In this document: one piece after another, positions 24,277 to 32,756 of the stretch | Layout: each line of letters begins with the position of its first letter | Numbering within the stretch: position 1 is the first letter of the stretch | Assembly: GCF_003202235.1 (NCBI RefSeq) | Contig: NZ_MASU01000013.1 | Location: forward strand, 62,001 to 126,000 | Length of the DNA: 64,000 bases | Origin: Prauserella flavalba | Lineage (GTDB): Bacteria > Actinomycetota > Actinomycetes > Mycobacteriales > Pseudonocardiaceae | Direction: 5' to 3' | Notes under the pieces: model-generated | What the model saw: only the letters and a program-made list of their open reading frames with translations | Database searches by the model: none | What the model was told of the DNA's origin: nothing | Made by a program: the position numbers and the translations under genes

Positions 24277-27200
24277 ATGGCCACCGTCGTGGTGCGCAGG
24301 CCCGTTCGCAGGCCCGCGCCGGAACAACCGTCCGGGGAGCTGATCCTGGACCCGCCGCCCGAGATCCCGCAGCCCGGCGGTCGACAGTGGACACAGGTGC
24401 TGATGGTGATCCCGATGATCGCCATGATGGCCGCGATGATGCTGCTGTTCTCCAGCAGCTTCGGGCAGGGCTCGGGCGTGTTGCGCCTCGTGGTCTTCGG
24501 CCTGTTCGGCGTCGGGATGCTGGGGATGCTCGTGGTCTCGCTGATCAACTCCTCGGGGCCGGGCAAACGGGAGATGGGGCAGGAGCGCCGCAGCTACCTC
24601 CGCCACCTGGGCAGGTACCGGCTGCGGCTCATCCGGGCGATCCACAAGCAGCGCGACGCACTGGTGTACCTGCATCCTGAGCCCGCCGCGCTGCTGTCGC
24701 TCGTCGCGAGCCACCGGCTGTGGGAACGGCGCCCCGTCGACGCCGACTTCGGTGTCGCCCGCATCGGCACCGGGCCGCAGCGGCCCGCGATGACGCTCGT
24801 CCCGCCGGAGGCGAAGCCGCTGGAACAGCTGGAGCCGCTGTCCGCGCTCGCGCTGCGGCGGTTCCTCACCACCTACACGGCGATTCCCGGGCTGCCGCTC
24901 GCGATGGCGGTCAACGGGTTCAGCCGCGTCTACGTCCGCGGCGACCGCGACCGCTCGGCCGCGCTGGTGCGCGCTCTGCTCGTCCAGCTCGCGTCGCTGC
25001 AGTCGCCCGACGACCTGCGCATCACCGCCTGCCCCATGCGCGAAACCCAGGGCGACTGGGAATGGCTCAAGTGGCTGCCCCACGCACTGCACCCGGAGCG
25101 GACCGACGCCGTGGGGCCGCTGCGGCTCGTGGCAGGCTCGATCGTTTCGATCGAGGCGATGATCGACGACCTGCTGGGGGAGCGGCGCCGGTTCGACCCC
25201 GCCGTGGACCACCGGGACTCGCTGCCGCACGTCGTCGTGGTGCTGGACGGAGGCTCCACCGCGGGTTCGGACACGCTCATGGTGGACGGCGGGCTGGAGG
25301 GCGTCACCGTGATCGACCTGCGCACCCCGCCGCCGCGCGCGCTCGACCCGGCGGCGATCGTGCTGGACGTCGGCCCCGACGGCGCGCTCACGAGCGAGAC
25401 CATCGAGGGCGCCGTGGAACTGGGCTGGGCCGACGAGCTGGACGTGACCTCGGCGGAGGGCATCGCCCGGCAGCTCGCCCCGCTGCGCGCGACAGCGGGC
25501 AGGCGCGGCGAGCAGCCGCTGAGCACCGATCTGGATCTCGCCGAGCTGCTGGAGATCGGCGACCCGCGGACGTTCGATCCCGCCGAGACCTGGGTGCGGC
25601 GGCCGACCAAGGACCGGCTGCGGATCCGGTTCGGGATGCGGACCGACGGCACGCCCGTCGAGCTGGACCTCAAGGAGTCCGCGCAGGACGGGATGGGCCC
25701 GCACGGCCTGCTGATCGGTGCCACCGGGTCCGGCAAGAGCGAGCTGCTGCGCACCATCGTGCTGGCGCTGGCCGTCTCCCACCCGCCGAGCTCGCTGAAC
25801 TTCGCGCTCATCGACTTCAAGGGCGGCGCCACGTTCGCGACCCTCGACAAGCTCCCGCACACCAGCGCCGTCATCACCAACCTCGCCGACGAGCTGCCGC
25901 TGGTGGACCGGATGACCGACGCGATCAACGGCGAACTGTTGCGCAGGCAGGAACTGCTGCGCGCGGCGGGCAACTTCGCGTCGCTGCGCGAGTACGACCG
26001 GGCTCGCGCGACCGGCGCCCCGCTGCCCGAGGTGCCCACGCTGCTGGTGATCTGCGACGAGTTCAGCGAGCTACTCTCCGCCAAACCCGACTTCATCGAC
26101 ATGTTCGTGCAGATCGGCCGCGTGGGCCGATCGCTGGGCGTGCACCTGCTGCTGGCGAGCCAGCGCCTCGAGGAGGGCAGGCTGCGCGGACTGGAGACCC
26201 ACCTGTCGTACCGCATCGGCCTGCGCACGTTCTCGGAGATGGAGAGCCGGACCGTGCTCGGCGTCGGTGACGCCTTCAAGCTCCCGCGCGCACCGGGACA
26301 CGGATTCCTCAAGACCGACAACGAGTCCATGCTCCGGTTCCGCTCGGCCTACGTCTCCGGCACCTATCACCTGCCGGACGTGCGGCGAGCCGAGCAGGGC
26401 GGGGACGGCGCCGTGGAGCTGCTGGAGTACACGACGCGGTACGAGGCGCCCGCCGTCGAGGACGACGACGCGGTCGCGGAGAAGCCCGGCGACGAGGACA
26501 CGGTGGGGGAGAGCCTGCTCGACATCATCGTGGACCGGATGAAGGGCCGCGGCACCCCCGCCCACCAGGTGTGGCTGCCTCCGCTGGCCGAGCCGCCCAC
26601 GCTCGACGCGCTGCTGCCGGGCCTGGCCCGCGACGACGAGCGGGGATACGGCTGCGTAGACAAGCGGCTCGCCGGGGCACTGCGCGCCGTGATCGGCGTG
26701 CTCGACCGGCCGCTGGACCAGCGCCGCGACCCGCTCGTGCTGGACCTCTCCGGTGGGGCCGGCCACGTGCTCGTGATCGGCGGGCCGCGCTCGGGCAAGA
26801 GCACCGCGCTGCGGTCGATCATCACGAGCCTCGCACTGACCCACACGCCGAGAGAGGCGCAGTTCTACTGCCTCGACTTCGGCGGCGGCGCGCTCAGTTC
26901 GCTGCGGGGGCTGCCGCACGTCGGCGGTGTCGCGGGCAGGCAGAACGTCGGCGCTGTGCGAAGGACCGTCGCCGAGCTGCGCACCCTGATCGCCCAGCGG
27001 GAACGGGCGTTCGCGGAGCGGGAGGTCGACGGCATGCAGTCGTACCGGCGGCTGCGCCGCGAGCACGCGAACGACGATCCGTGGGGCGACGTGTTCCTGG
27101 TGATCGACGGCTGGAGCACGCTGCGCAACGAGTTCGAGGACCTGGAGCCGGTGGTCGCCGACATCGCCGCGCGCGGGCTCGCCTACGGCGTGCACGTGGT

Positions 27201-28248
27201 CGCGTCCGCGTCCCGCATGTTCGACCTGCGCATGAACATCAGGGACCTCTTCGGCAGCAAGCTCGAGCTGCGCATCGGCGACCCGATCGACAGCATGGTC
27301 GACCGCGCTTCGGCGATCAAGGTGCCCGAGAACGCACCGGGCCGGGGCGTGACGATGAGCAAGCACCAGCTGCTCATCGCGCTGCCCCGCATCGACGGCG
27401 TCGACGATCCCGGCGACCTCGGGCGCGGGGTCCGCGGACTGGTGGACACCGTGTCCACGGCGTGGGAGGGCCCGCCCGCGCCCGCCGTGCGGCTGCTGCC
27501 CGCGAAGCTGCCCTACGCACAGCTGGCGCGCGCGCACGACTCCGCGTCGCACCGGCTCGCGGTGGGCATCGCCGAACAGGACTTCGGCCCCGTGCACCTG
27601 GACTTCGCCTCCGACGCCCACGTCGTGCTGCTCGGCGACACCGAGGCGGGCAAGACGACGTTCCTCCGCGCGGTCGCACGGGGCATCACCGACAGCTACG
27701 AGCCCCGGCAGGCACGGCTGATCATCATCGACCACCGGCGCGGCCTGCTCGGCGACGTCCGCTCGGAGCACCTCATCGGCTACGGCACCGACCGCGACTC
27801 GACCACCCGCCTGATGCAGCAGGTCGCCGAGGAGATGAGGGTGCGTCTGCCAGGCCCGAACGTGACACCGGAGCAACTGCGCGAGCGCAGCTGGTGGCGC
27901 GGCCCGGAGCTGTTCATCCTCATCGACGACTACGACCTCGTGGTGAGCCAGCTGGACAACCCGTTCCTGCCGATCCTCGACTTCCTGCCGCAGGGACGCG
28001 ACATCGGCATGCACGTCGTGGTGGCCCGCCGCACCGGGGGCGCGAGCCGAGCGCTGTTCGAACCGTTCATCTCCCGGCTGCGCGACATCGGCTCGCCCGG
28101 CCTGCTGATGTCCGGCGACAAGGACGAGGGCCCGCTGCTCGGCGGGCTGAAACCGGAACTCCTGCCACCGGGCAGGGCGTGGCTGGTCGGCAGGCGCAAC
28201 GCCCCCCGGCTGGTTCAGCTCGCGTGGCTGCCCAAGGACGACGCGTGA
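24277..28248 (+). CDS. eccC: Type VII secretion ATPase EccC (fused EccCa-EccCb)
   Basis: 1323 aa FtsK/SpoIIIE-family motor of the ESX system. Two N-terminal membrane helices (about 42-90) and a DUF-type regulatory region are followed by three ATPase domains with Walker A motifs GATGSGKS (481-488), GGPRSGKS (835-842) and GDTEAGKT (1120-1127). The corresponding Walker B strands are LLVICDEFSE, VFLVIDGWST and LFILIDDYDL. All three look intact, and the two halves are encoded in one polypeptide. EccC recognises the secretion signal of WXG-type substrates and powers export. The ATG at 24277 follows GAAGGGG. It diverges from the WXG gene across a 215-bp shared promoter region and is coupled to a small downstream gene. 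Confidence 0.96.
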   Translation: MATVVVRRPVRRPAPEQPSGELILDPPPEIPQPGGRQWTQVLMVIPMIAMMAAMMLLFSSSFGQGSGVLRLVVFGLFGVGMLGMLVVSLINSSGPGKREMGQERRSYLRHLGRYRLRLIRAIHKQRDALVYLHPEPAALLSLVASHRLWERRPVDADFGVARIGTGPQRPAMTLVPPEAKPLEQLEPLSALALRRFLTTYTAIPGLPLAMAVNGFSRVYVRGDRDRSAALVRALLVQLASLQSPDDLRITACPMRETQGDWEWLKWLPHALHPERTDAVGPLRLVAGSIVSIEAMIDDLLGERRRFDPAVDHRDSLPHVVVVLDGGSTAGSDTLMVDGGLEGVTVIDLRTPPPRALDPAAIVLDVGPDGALTSETIEGAVELGWADELDVTSAEGIARQLAPLRATAGRRGEQPLSTDLDLAELLEIGDPRTFDPAETWVRRPTKDRLRIRFGMRTDGTPVELDLKESAQDGMGPHGLLIGATGSGKSELLRTIVLALAVSHPPSSLNFALIDFKGGATFATLDKLPHTSAVITNLADELPLVDRMTDAINGELLRRQELLRAAGNFASLREYDRARATGAPLPEVPTLLVICDEFSELLSAKPDFIDMFVQIGRVGRSLGVHLLLASQRLEEGRLRGLETHLSYRIGLRTFSEMESRTVLGVGDAFKLPRAPGHGFLKTDNESMLRFRSAYVSGTYHLPDVRRAEQGGDGAVELLEYTTRYEAPAVEDDDAVAEKPGDEDTVGESLLDIIVDRMKGRGTPAHQVWLPPLAEPPTLDALLPGLARDDERGYGCVDKRLAGALRAVIGVLDRPLDQRRDPLVLDLSGGAGHVLVIGGPRSGKSTALRSIITSLALTHTPREAQFYCLDFGGGALSSLRGLPHVGGVAGRQNVGAVRRTVAELRTLIAQRERAFAEREVDGMQSYRRLRREHANDDPWGDVFLVIDGWSTLRNEFEDLEPVVADIAARGLAYGVHVVASASRMFDLRMNIRDLFGSKLELRIGDPIDSMVDRASAIKVPENAPGRGVTMSKHQLLIALPRIDGVDDPGDLGRGVRGLVDTVSTAWEGPPAPAVRLLPAKLPYAQLARAHDSASHRLAVGIAEQDFGPVHLDFASDAHVVLLGDTEAGKTTFLRAVARGITDSYEPRQARLIIIDHRRGLLGDVRSEHLIGYGTDRDSTTRLMQQVAEEMRVRLPGPNVTPEQLRERSWWRGPELFILIDDYDLVVSQLDNPFLPILDFLPQGRDIGMHVVVARRTGGASRALFEPFISRLRDIGSPGLLMSGDKDEGPLLGGLKPELLPPGRAWLVGRRNAPRLVQLAWLPKDDA

Positions 28249-28259
28249 ACGGAGAGGGC

Positions 28260-28568
28260 ATGTGCGAGACACGACGGGAGCTGCACGGGGACCCGGAGGC
28301 GATGCGGCGCTTCGCCGAGCGGCTGCACGCACCCGAGGTGGACGTCGAACCCGCCGGCGTGCCCGCCTGCCAGGGTGGCACGCCGGCGTGCGCGGCGTTC
28401 ACCACCGCCGACGCACTGTCCACTGTGGCGCTTGCCGATTTCCTGCGTGACACCGCGGAGGCCATCGCGACACTGAAGGCGGCCGCCGCCACCGCCGCCG
28501 AGGACTACGAGGCGACCGACCTGGCGGGCGCGCAGGCCGTGCTCGGCGTCGTGATCAGGGAGGTGTGA
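28260..28568 (+). CDS. Small EspC/DUF2580-like type VII secretion target
   Basis: 102 aa, mostly helical. The C-terminal half (TADALSTVALADFLRDTAEA, then AAATAAEDYEATD) resembles the ESX secretion-associated EspC/DUF2580 family, including the final YxxxD-type export motif (DYEATD). The ATG at 28260 has GGAGAG five bases before it; a GTG at 28245 overlapping the eccC stop is possible and would add five residues. Two Cys residues sit in CQGGTPAC. It lies between eccC and the PPE-like gene and may be cosecreted with that protein. Confidence 0.65.
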   Translation: MCETRRELHGDPEAMRRFAERLHAPEVDVEPAGVPACQGGTPACAAFTTADALSTVALADFLRDTAEAIATLKAAAATAAEDYEATDLAGAQAVLGVVIREV

Positions 28569-28570
28569 GC

Positions 28571-29785
28571 GTGGAGTACGGGAACCTGCCCGGCATGGTG
28601 CAGTTCGCGGTCGCCGACGTGGAGGCACACGCGCACCTGCCGAGGGTCGAGCGGGCGAGCCGGATGTGGCGGGCGGTCGCGGACGAGCTGCGGCAGCTCT
28701 CCGACGCGCTGCACCACGAGCTCGACTGCCTGCGTCCACAGTGGAAGGACACGACGGGTGCCGGATTCCTCCGTGAGGCCACCCGGCTCAAGGCCGAGGT
28801 CGACGAGCTGCTCACGCGGATCACCGAGCACAGGCCGTGGCAGGCACTCGACGACCTCGCCAGGCAGCTGCTGCTCACCCGCGCCAGGGTCACCGACAGC
28901 GTGGAGCGGGCGACCGACGCGAGCCACGACGACGCGGCGGCGCACCTCACCGAGCTGGACCGGTACTTCCACGCCGCCGCCGAGGCCGTGCTCCTCGCGG
29001 CGAGTGGTGGCTCGTCACCGGCCGCGGACTGCTGCTCGGGGGAGGGCGCTCCAGTGCTCGCGGGCGGGCCCGCTCTGGCGTCGGCGCCCGTTCCGGGCGG
29101 CGGTGCGGCGCTGCCGCCCGGCAGCGTGTCGATCCCGGGACTCGTTGCCGTGCCGCCGGGCGCCGGGTACGGCTCGGCCCGCTTGCCTGCGCGAGGATCG
29201 CGCTCGCCGGGTGGCCGATCGCTCGACCCGAGCGACATCGCCGGTGGTTCCCTTGGCGACGGCGGAGCGCGCCCCGCCGGGTCCCTTCCGGACACCGGCG
29301 GCCCGGACACGCCGTCCCGGATCGAACAGGCCGCGAACCCGGTGCCCATGACGGAGGACCGCGGAACTCCCCAGCCTCCGCAACCGCCCGAGTCGCCCCG
29401 TGGCGCGGGTTCCGGGGCACAGGGCGCGGCCGGGCGCATGGTCCCGCCCATGATGATGATGCCGCCGATGATGCCCGGCGCGGGCCGCTCGACGACGGGC
29501 AGGCGCTCGGCGCGGTCGCTCGAGGACGGTGAACGGCGCACGCGCACCCCGCAGGCCACGCCCGGTGTCCCGCCCCGGCTGCGTGGCCGTTCGGCGCTGG
29601 GCGACCCTGCGGCGATCGGGTTCCGGCCGGTCGCGATGTCCGGGCGCACGACGGCCAAGCCGGAGCCCTCGGTGGCCGAGGCGCTGGACCACGAGGTGTG
29701 GCAGGTGGCGAACCCGGGCGCCGCATCGCCGTTGAAGCCGGAAGTGGCGGAGGAACCGAAGCGGGTACGCCGCCCCCGCTTGTGA
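28571..29785 (+). CDS. PPE/WXG-like protein with proline/glycine-rich C-terminus
   Basis: 404 aa. The N-terminal 135 residues are a four-helix-type domain with a WXG-like turn (RPQWKDTTGAGFL). The rest is Pro/Gly/Ala-rich and probably disordered, including MMMMPPMMPGAG and a basic terminal segment (EPKRVRRPRL). The layout resembles PPE or EspB-type substrates, though no PPE signature is present at the N-terminus. The GTG at 28571 is chosen for its GGGAGG at 7-8 nt; the GTG at 28565 is too close to that site. It is probably cotranscribed with eccC and the EspC-like gene. Confidence 0.65.
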   Translation: MEYGNLPGMVQFAVADVEAHAHLPRVERASRMWRAVADELRQLSDALHHELDCLRPQWKDTTGAGFLREATRLKAEVDELLTRITEHRPWQALDDLARQLLLTRARVTDSVERATDASHDDAAAHLTELDRYFHAAAEAVLLAASGGSSPAADCCSGEGAPVLAGGPALASAPVPGGGAALPPGSVSIPGLVAVPPGAGYGSARLPARGSRSPGGRSLDPSDIAGGSLGDGGARPAGSLPDTGGPDTPSRIEQAANPVPMTEDRGTPQPPQPPESPRGAGSGAQGAAGRMVPPMMMMPPMMPGAGRSTTGRRSARSLEDGERRTRTPQATPGVPPRLRGRSALGDPAAIGFRPVAMSGRTTAKPEPSVAEALDHEVWQVANPGAASPLKPEVAEEPKRVRRPRL

Positions 29786-29847
29786 CGGCGAGCGTTTTGC
29801 GGTGTCACCGAGCGGGAACCCCGACATGGTCGTCGAAGGAGTCGACC

Positions 29848-30027
29848 ATGAAGCACCGTCAGAACGACTACGAGAGCACCCCGGCCGGTGTGCCAGAGCC
29901 CGATCCGCCCGAGGGCGGGCCGAACGAGGACGAGAACACCATCGACCCCGCGGACGTCGCACCGGGGTTCGGAGGCACCGGCAAGACCAGGCCGCGGAGC
30001 ACGGACAAGGAGGAGCCGGACCGCTGA
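29848..30027 (+). CDS. Small acidic hydrophilic protein, function unknown
   Basis: 59 aa with a strong GAAGGAG ribosome site 7 nt before the ATG. It is rich in Pro, Glu, Asp and Gly (EPDPPEGGPNEDENTIDP) with no hydrophobic segment, so it is probably disordered. It lies 62 bp after the PPE-like gene and may belong to the same transcript or have its own promoter. No family recognised. Confidence 0.6.
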   Translation: MKHRQNDYESTPAGVPEPDPPEGGPNEDENTIDPADVAPGFGGTGKTRPRSTDKEEPDR

Positions 30028-30198
30028 GCCCGGCTCAGTCCCACCACCTCGCAACCGCCAGTCGCCCGCGCGCGGCACGCAACGCTTCGGCGATCCGGCC
30101 GAGCGGGTCTGCGGCGTGCGCACATTCGTCCGGCGCCTCGGCTGCCGTGCGGCAGGCGCCCGGCTGCTGCACGGCCATGCGGCGCGGTATGCCGAGGT

Positions 30199-30999
30199 TC
30201 AGCTGACGGGCTCGGGCTCCGGCAGTGCTTCGCCGGTCTCCAGCAGCGTCTTGAGGCTCGCCACGATCGCGGGCCAGCCCTGGCTGATGCTCTCCAGCAC
30301 CGTGCTGCCCTCGTCGAAGCCGTCGTGCACGACCGTCAGCCGCACCAGCGGCCCCTGCTGTTCGAGCTCGAAGGTCACCGTGGAGCGGCGTTCGGCGGCG
30401 AGGGCCGCCACCTTGTCCTCGGGCATGTCGAAGGTCTTGCCGAACTCGGGCGTGAACGTGTGCCACGTGTAGGAAAGGCGCTCGTACGGCTTCGCCTCCA
30501 GCACCACCTGGGCGGGATCGTCGCTGCGCCAGCCGTTCTGCTCCCACGTCATGGGGGAGCCCTCCTGCCAGTCGGTCTCGAAGGTGGCTCCCCAGTAGCG
30601 GCGGGTGAAGGCCGGTTCGGTCAGCGCCTGCCACAGGCGTTCCGGCGTGGTGTTGATGTAGGTGGTGTAGACGAACTCGGGCTTGCTCATCGGCTCGGAC
30701 TCCAATGCGGTCTTGAGGTCCGCGAGCGCCTGCACGCGCCCGCGGTCGAAGCGGTTGATCCAGCGGTCGGCGATGGCGTTGATGGGCTCGGCGTTGAGGT
30801 AGTGGCACTTCTCGCGGCCGCGCCACACCGTGGTGACCAGGTTGGCGGCCTCCAGCACGGCCAGGTGCTTGCTGACGGACTGGCGCGCCATCTCCAGCCC
30901 CGCGCACAGCTCGCGCAGGGTCTGCCCGTTGCGGGTGTTCAGGCTGTCCAGCAGCAGCCGGCGGCTGGGGTCGGCCAGTGCCTTGAATACCTCGTCCAT
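30199..30999 (-). CDS. ArsR-type repressor fused to an SRPBCC (AHSA1-like) domain
   Basis: 266 aa. The N-terminal winged helix (1-90: MDEVFKALADPSRRLLLDSL; recognition helix near MARQSVSKHLAVLEAA) is of ArsR type but has no metal-binding cysteine motif. The C-terminal 160 residues form a START/AHSA1-like hydrophobic-cavity fold (EFVYTTYINTTPERLWQALT; RRYWGATFETDW). The two domains usually occur as neighbouring genes; here they are fused, suggesting a repressor whose SRPBCC domain binds a hydrophobic ligand. A striking double palindrome 16 bp upstream of the start is the likely autoregulatory operator. No target gene other than itself is adjacent on that side. Confidence 0.88.
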   Translation of the reverse strand: MDEVFKALADPSRRLLLDSLNTRNGQTLRELCAGLEMARQSVSKHLAVLEAANLVTTVWRGREKCHYLNAEPINAIADRWINRFDRGRVQALADLKTALESEPMSKPEFVYTTYINTTPERLWQALTEPAFTRRYWGATFETDWQEGSPMTWEQNGWRSDDPAQVVLEAKPYERLSYTWHTFTPEFGKTFDMPEDKVAALAAERRSTVTFELEQQGPLVRLTVVHDGFDEGSTVLESISQGWPAIVASLKTLLETGEALPEPEPVS

Positions 31000-31014
31000 C
31001 GCCGTCCTCGGATA

Positions 31015-31060
31015 TGCAGCCGGTTGGCTGCCTGAAAATATAGGCAGCCAATCGGCTGCA
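31015..31060. promoter_or_regulatory. Double-palindrome operator upstream of the ArsR-SRPBCC gene
   Basis: Two 18-bp arms (31015-31032 and 31043-31060) are inverted repeats with one mismatch, separated by the AT-rich TGAAAATATA. Each arm is itself a palindrome of the form CAGCCnnTTGGCTG, so the site presents two full dyads. This fits binding of two ArsR dimers. The AT-rich centre on the gene's strand (TATATTTTCA) probably contains the -10 element. Direct autoregulation is inferred from position. Confidence 0.8.
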
Positions 31061-31073
31061 TGTCAACGGGGCG

Positions 31074-32093
31074 TCAGCCGACGAGCGCGTGCGCCGCTTC
31101 GGCGCCGGTCGCCGGTTCGGTGTGCACGACGGCGGCCGTCAGTCTCGGCACGGTGTGCACGAGCCGGTGTTCCACCTGGTGTGCGATGCGGTGTGCCTCG
31201 GTCACGGTCAGGTCCGGGTCGACGGTGACCGACAGCTCGGCCCGCAGGCTGTGGCCGATCCAGCGCATCCGCACGTCGCCGGCGCCCTGGACGCCGGGAA
31301 CCTCGGCGGCGGAGTGCTCGACGAGGTCGATGGCCGCCGGGTCGACGGCGTCCAGCAGCCGCCGGAACACCTCCTTCGCCGCGTCCCGCAGGACGAACAG
31401 GATCGCGACGGTGATGCACAGGCCGATGATCGGGTCGGCCAGCGGGAAACCGAGCGCGACCCCGGCCGCGCCGAGCACCACGGCGAGTGAGGTGAACCCG
31501 TCGGTGCGGGCGTGCAGGCCGTCGGCGACCAGCGCCGCCGAGCCGATCCGCCTGCCGACCGTGATGCGCCAGCGTGCCACGAGTTCGTTGCCGGCGAAGC
31601 CGATCACGCCTGCGGCGGCCACCACCCACAGCCCGGTCACCGGCTGCGGATCGACCAGCCGCCGGACCGCTTCGTACCCGGCCAGCACCGCCGACGCGGC
31701 GATGATCACCACGACCACCACCCCGGCGAGGTCCTCCGCCCGCCCGAGCCCATAGGTGAACCGCCGGGTCGCCGCCCTGCGTCCGAGCGCGAGGGCGATC
31801 CCCACCGGCAGCGCCGTGAGCGCGTCGGCGAAGTTGTGGATCGTGTCGCCGAACAGGGCGACGGAGCCGGTGAACAGCACCACCACGAGCTGTGCGACCG
31901 CGGTGCCGAGCAGGGCGAGGAACGACCAGGCCAGGGTGCGGATGCCCTGCGTGCTGGTCTCCAGCGCGTCGTCGAACCGGTCGGCGCTGTCGTGGCTGTG
32001 GGGCGTGAGGGCGTGCCGCAACCGTGCCCAGCGTCGCCGGGGAGCGTGGTCGGGGCCATGTCCGTGGCCGGTGGGGTGGTGCGGAGTCGTCAT
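31074..32093 (-). CDS. Cation diffusion facilitator (CDF) metal exporter
   Basis: 339 aa. A His-rich cytosolic N-terminus (HHPTGHGHGPDH), six membrane helices (about 50-245) with the CDF metal site HNFADAL in helix II and DGLHARTDG in helix V, and a C-terminal cytosolic metal-binding domain (DVRMRWIGHSLRAELSVTVD). CDF proteins export Zn(II), Co(II), Cd(II) or Fe(II) against protons. It diverges from an ArsR-type sensor across 57 bp, a common metal-responsive pair. Zn or Co is likely, but the metal cannot be assigned with certainty. Confidence 0.93.
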   Translation of the reverse strand: MTTPHHPTGHGHGPDHAPRRRWARLRHALTPHSHDSADRFDDALETSTQGIRTLAWSFLALLGTAVAQLVVVLFTGSVALFGDTIHNFADALTALPVGIALALGRRAATRRFTYGLGRAEDLAGVVVVVIIAASAVLAGYEAVRRLVDPQPVTGLWVVAAAGVIGFAGNELVARWRITVGRRIGSAALVADGLHARTDGFTSLAVVLGAAGVALGFPLADPIIGLCITVAILFVLRDAAKEVFRRLLDAVDPAAIDLVEHSAAEVPGVQGAGDVRMRWIGHSLRAELSVTVDPDLTVTEAHRIAHQVEHRLVHTVPRLTAAVVHTEPATGAEAAHALVG

Positions 32094-32149
32094 GAGCGCC
32101 GCCTTCCTGCTCTGCTTGCCAAACGCCCTGCTGGGCACCATTATGCAAG

Positions 32150-32163
32150 CATGCGCGCGCATG
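32150..32163. promoter_or_regulatory. 14-bp perfect palindrome at the ArsR start codon
   Basis: CATGCGCGCGCATG overlaps the proposed ATG of the ArsR gene. It lies in the control region shared with the CDF exporter and is followed by coding sequence, so it could be the sensor's operator. Alternating GC can be palindromic by chance in such a genome, which lowers confidence. Confidence 0.4.
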
Positions 32164-32525
32164 ACAACGCAGTCGACCCCGGAATCGAGGAGGCCCGGCT
32201 GCGCGTGGCGGCCGAGGTGCTCGGTCACCTCGCCGACCCGACCCGGCTGCACCTGCTGCGGCTGCTGTCCAGTGAGCAGGACGTCACGAGCCTGACCGCG
32301 CAGGTCGCGGCGTCCCGGTCGTCGGTGTCCCAGCATCTCGGCCGGCTCCGGCTCGCCGGGCTCGTGCAGGCGCGCCGGGACGGCCGCCGCATGCTCTACC
32401 GGATCACCAGCGACCACCTCGCCGACCTGGTCGCCGAAGCGCTCGGCTTCGCCGACCACGCCGTGCACGGCATCCCGCACCACCACGCCGAGCCGCCGAG
32501 TCGGAAGCCGTCGGAGGCAGGGTGA
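32151..32525 (+). CDS. ArsR/SmtB-family metal-sensing repressor
   Basis: 124 aa. Winged helix with LADPTRLHLLRLLSSEQDVT, the recognition helix SRSSVSQHLGRLRLAG and a wing RRDGRRMLYRI. The C-terminal helix has the motif DHLADLVAEALGFADHAVHG followed by HHHAEPP. Acidic and histidine residues in this helix match alpha5-type Zn(II)/Co(II)/Ni(II) sites (SmtB, CzrA, NmtR), and the alpha3 CVC motif of As/Cd sensors is absent. It is divergent from the CDF gene, which it most likely represses until metal accumulates. The start at 32151 is inferred from domain length; no ribosome site is seen. Confidence 0.88.
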   Translation: MRAHDNAVDPGIEEARLRVAAEVLGHLADPTRLHLLRLLSSEQDVTSLTAQVAASRSSVSQHLGRLRLAGLVQARRDGRRMLYRITSDHLADLVAEALGFADHAVHGIPHHHAEPPSRKPSEAG

Positions 32526-32542
32526 CCGCCGGGGCCCCGTCC

Positions 32543-32752
32543 GCGAGTCGTGCGTTCCCGTTCGCGAGTCGTGCGTTCCGGACCGCGAGTCGTGCGTTCC
32601 GGACGGCGAGTCGTGCGTTCCGGACGGCGAGTCGTGCGTTCCGGACGGCGAGTCGTGCGTTCCGGACGGCGAGTCGTGCGTTCCCGACGGCGAGTTGTGC
32701 GTTCCCGACGGCGAGTTGTGCGTTCCCGGTCGCGAGTTGTGCGTTCCCGGCT
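32543..32752 (+). repeat. Array of ten 21-bp tandem repeats (left arm)
   Basis: Ten units begin with GCGAGTYGTGCGTTCC at 32543, 32564, 32585, 32606, 32627, 32648, 32669, 32690, 32711 and 32732, with exact 21-bp spacing. The central units are identical; the outer ones vary in the last five bases and at the T/C in GAGTYG. It fills the gap between the convergent ArsR and DinB-fold genes. The period is a multiple of three and all frames are open, but this is a by-product of the repeat. The same unit recurs in opposite orientation at 33519-33665. Confidence 0.93.
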
Positions 32753-32756
32753 CGGC

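Noticed and set aside
26071-28332. Long minus-strand frame opposite eccC
   Set aside because: Arg/Gln/His-rich shadow of the ATPase gene, with no motif; eccC has all three Walker sites in frame.
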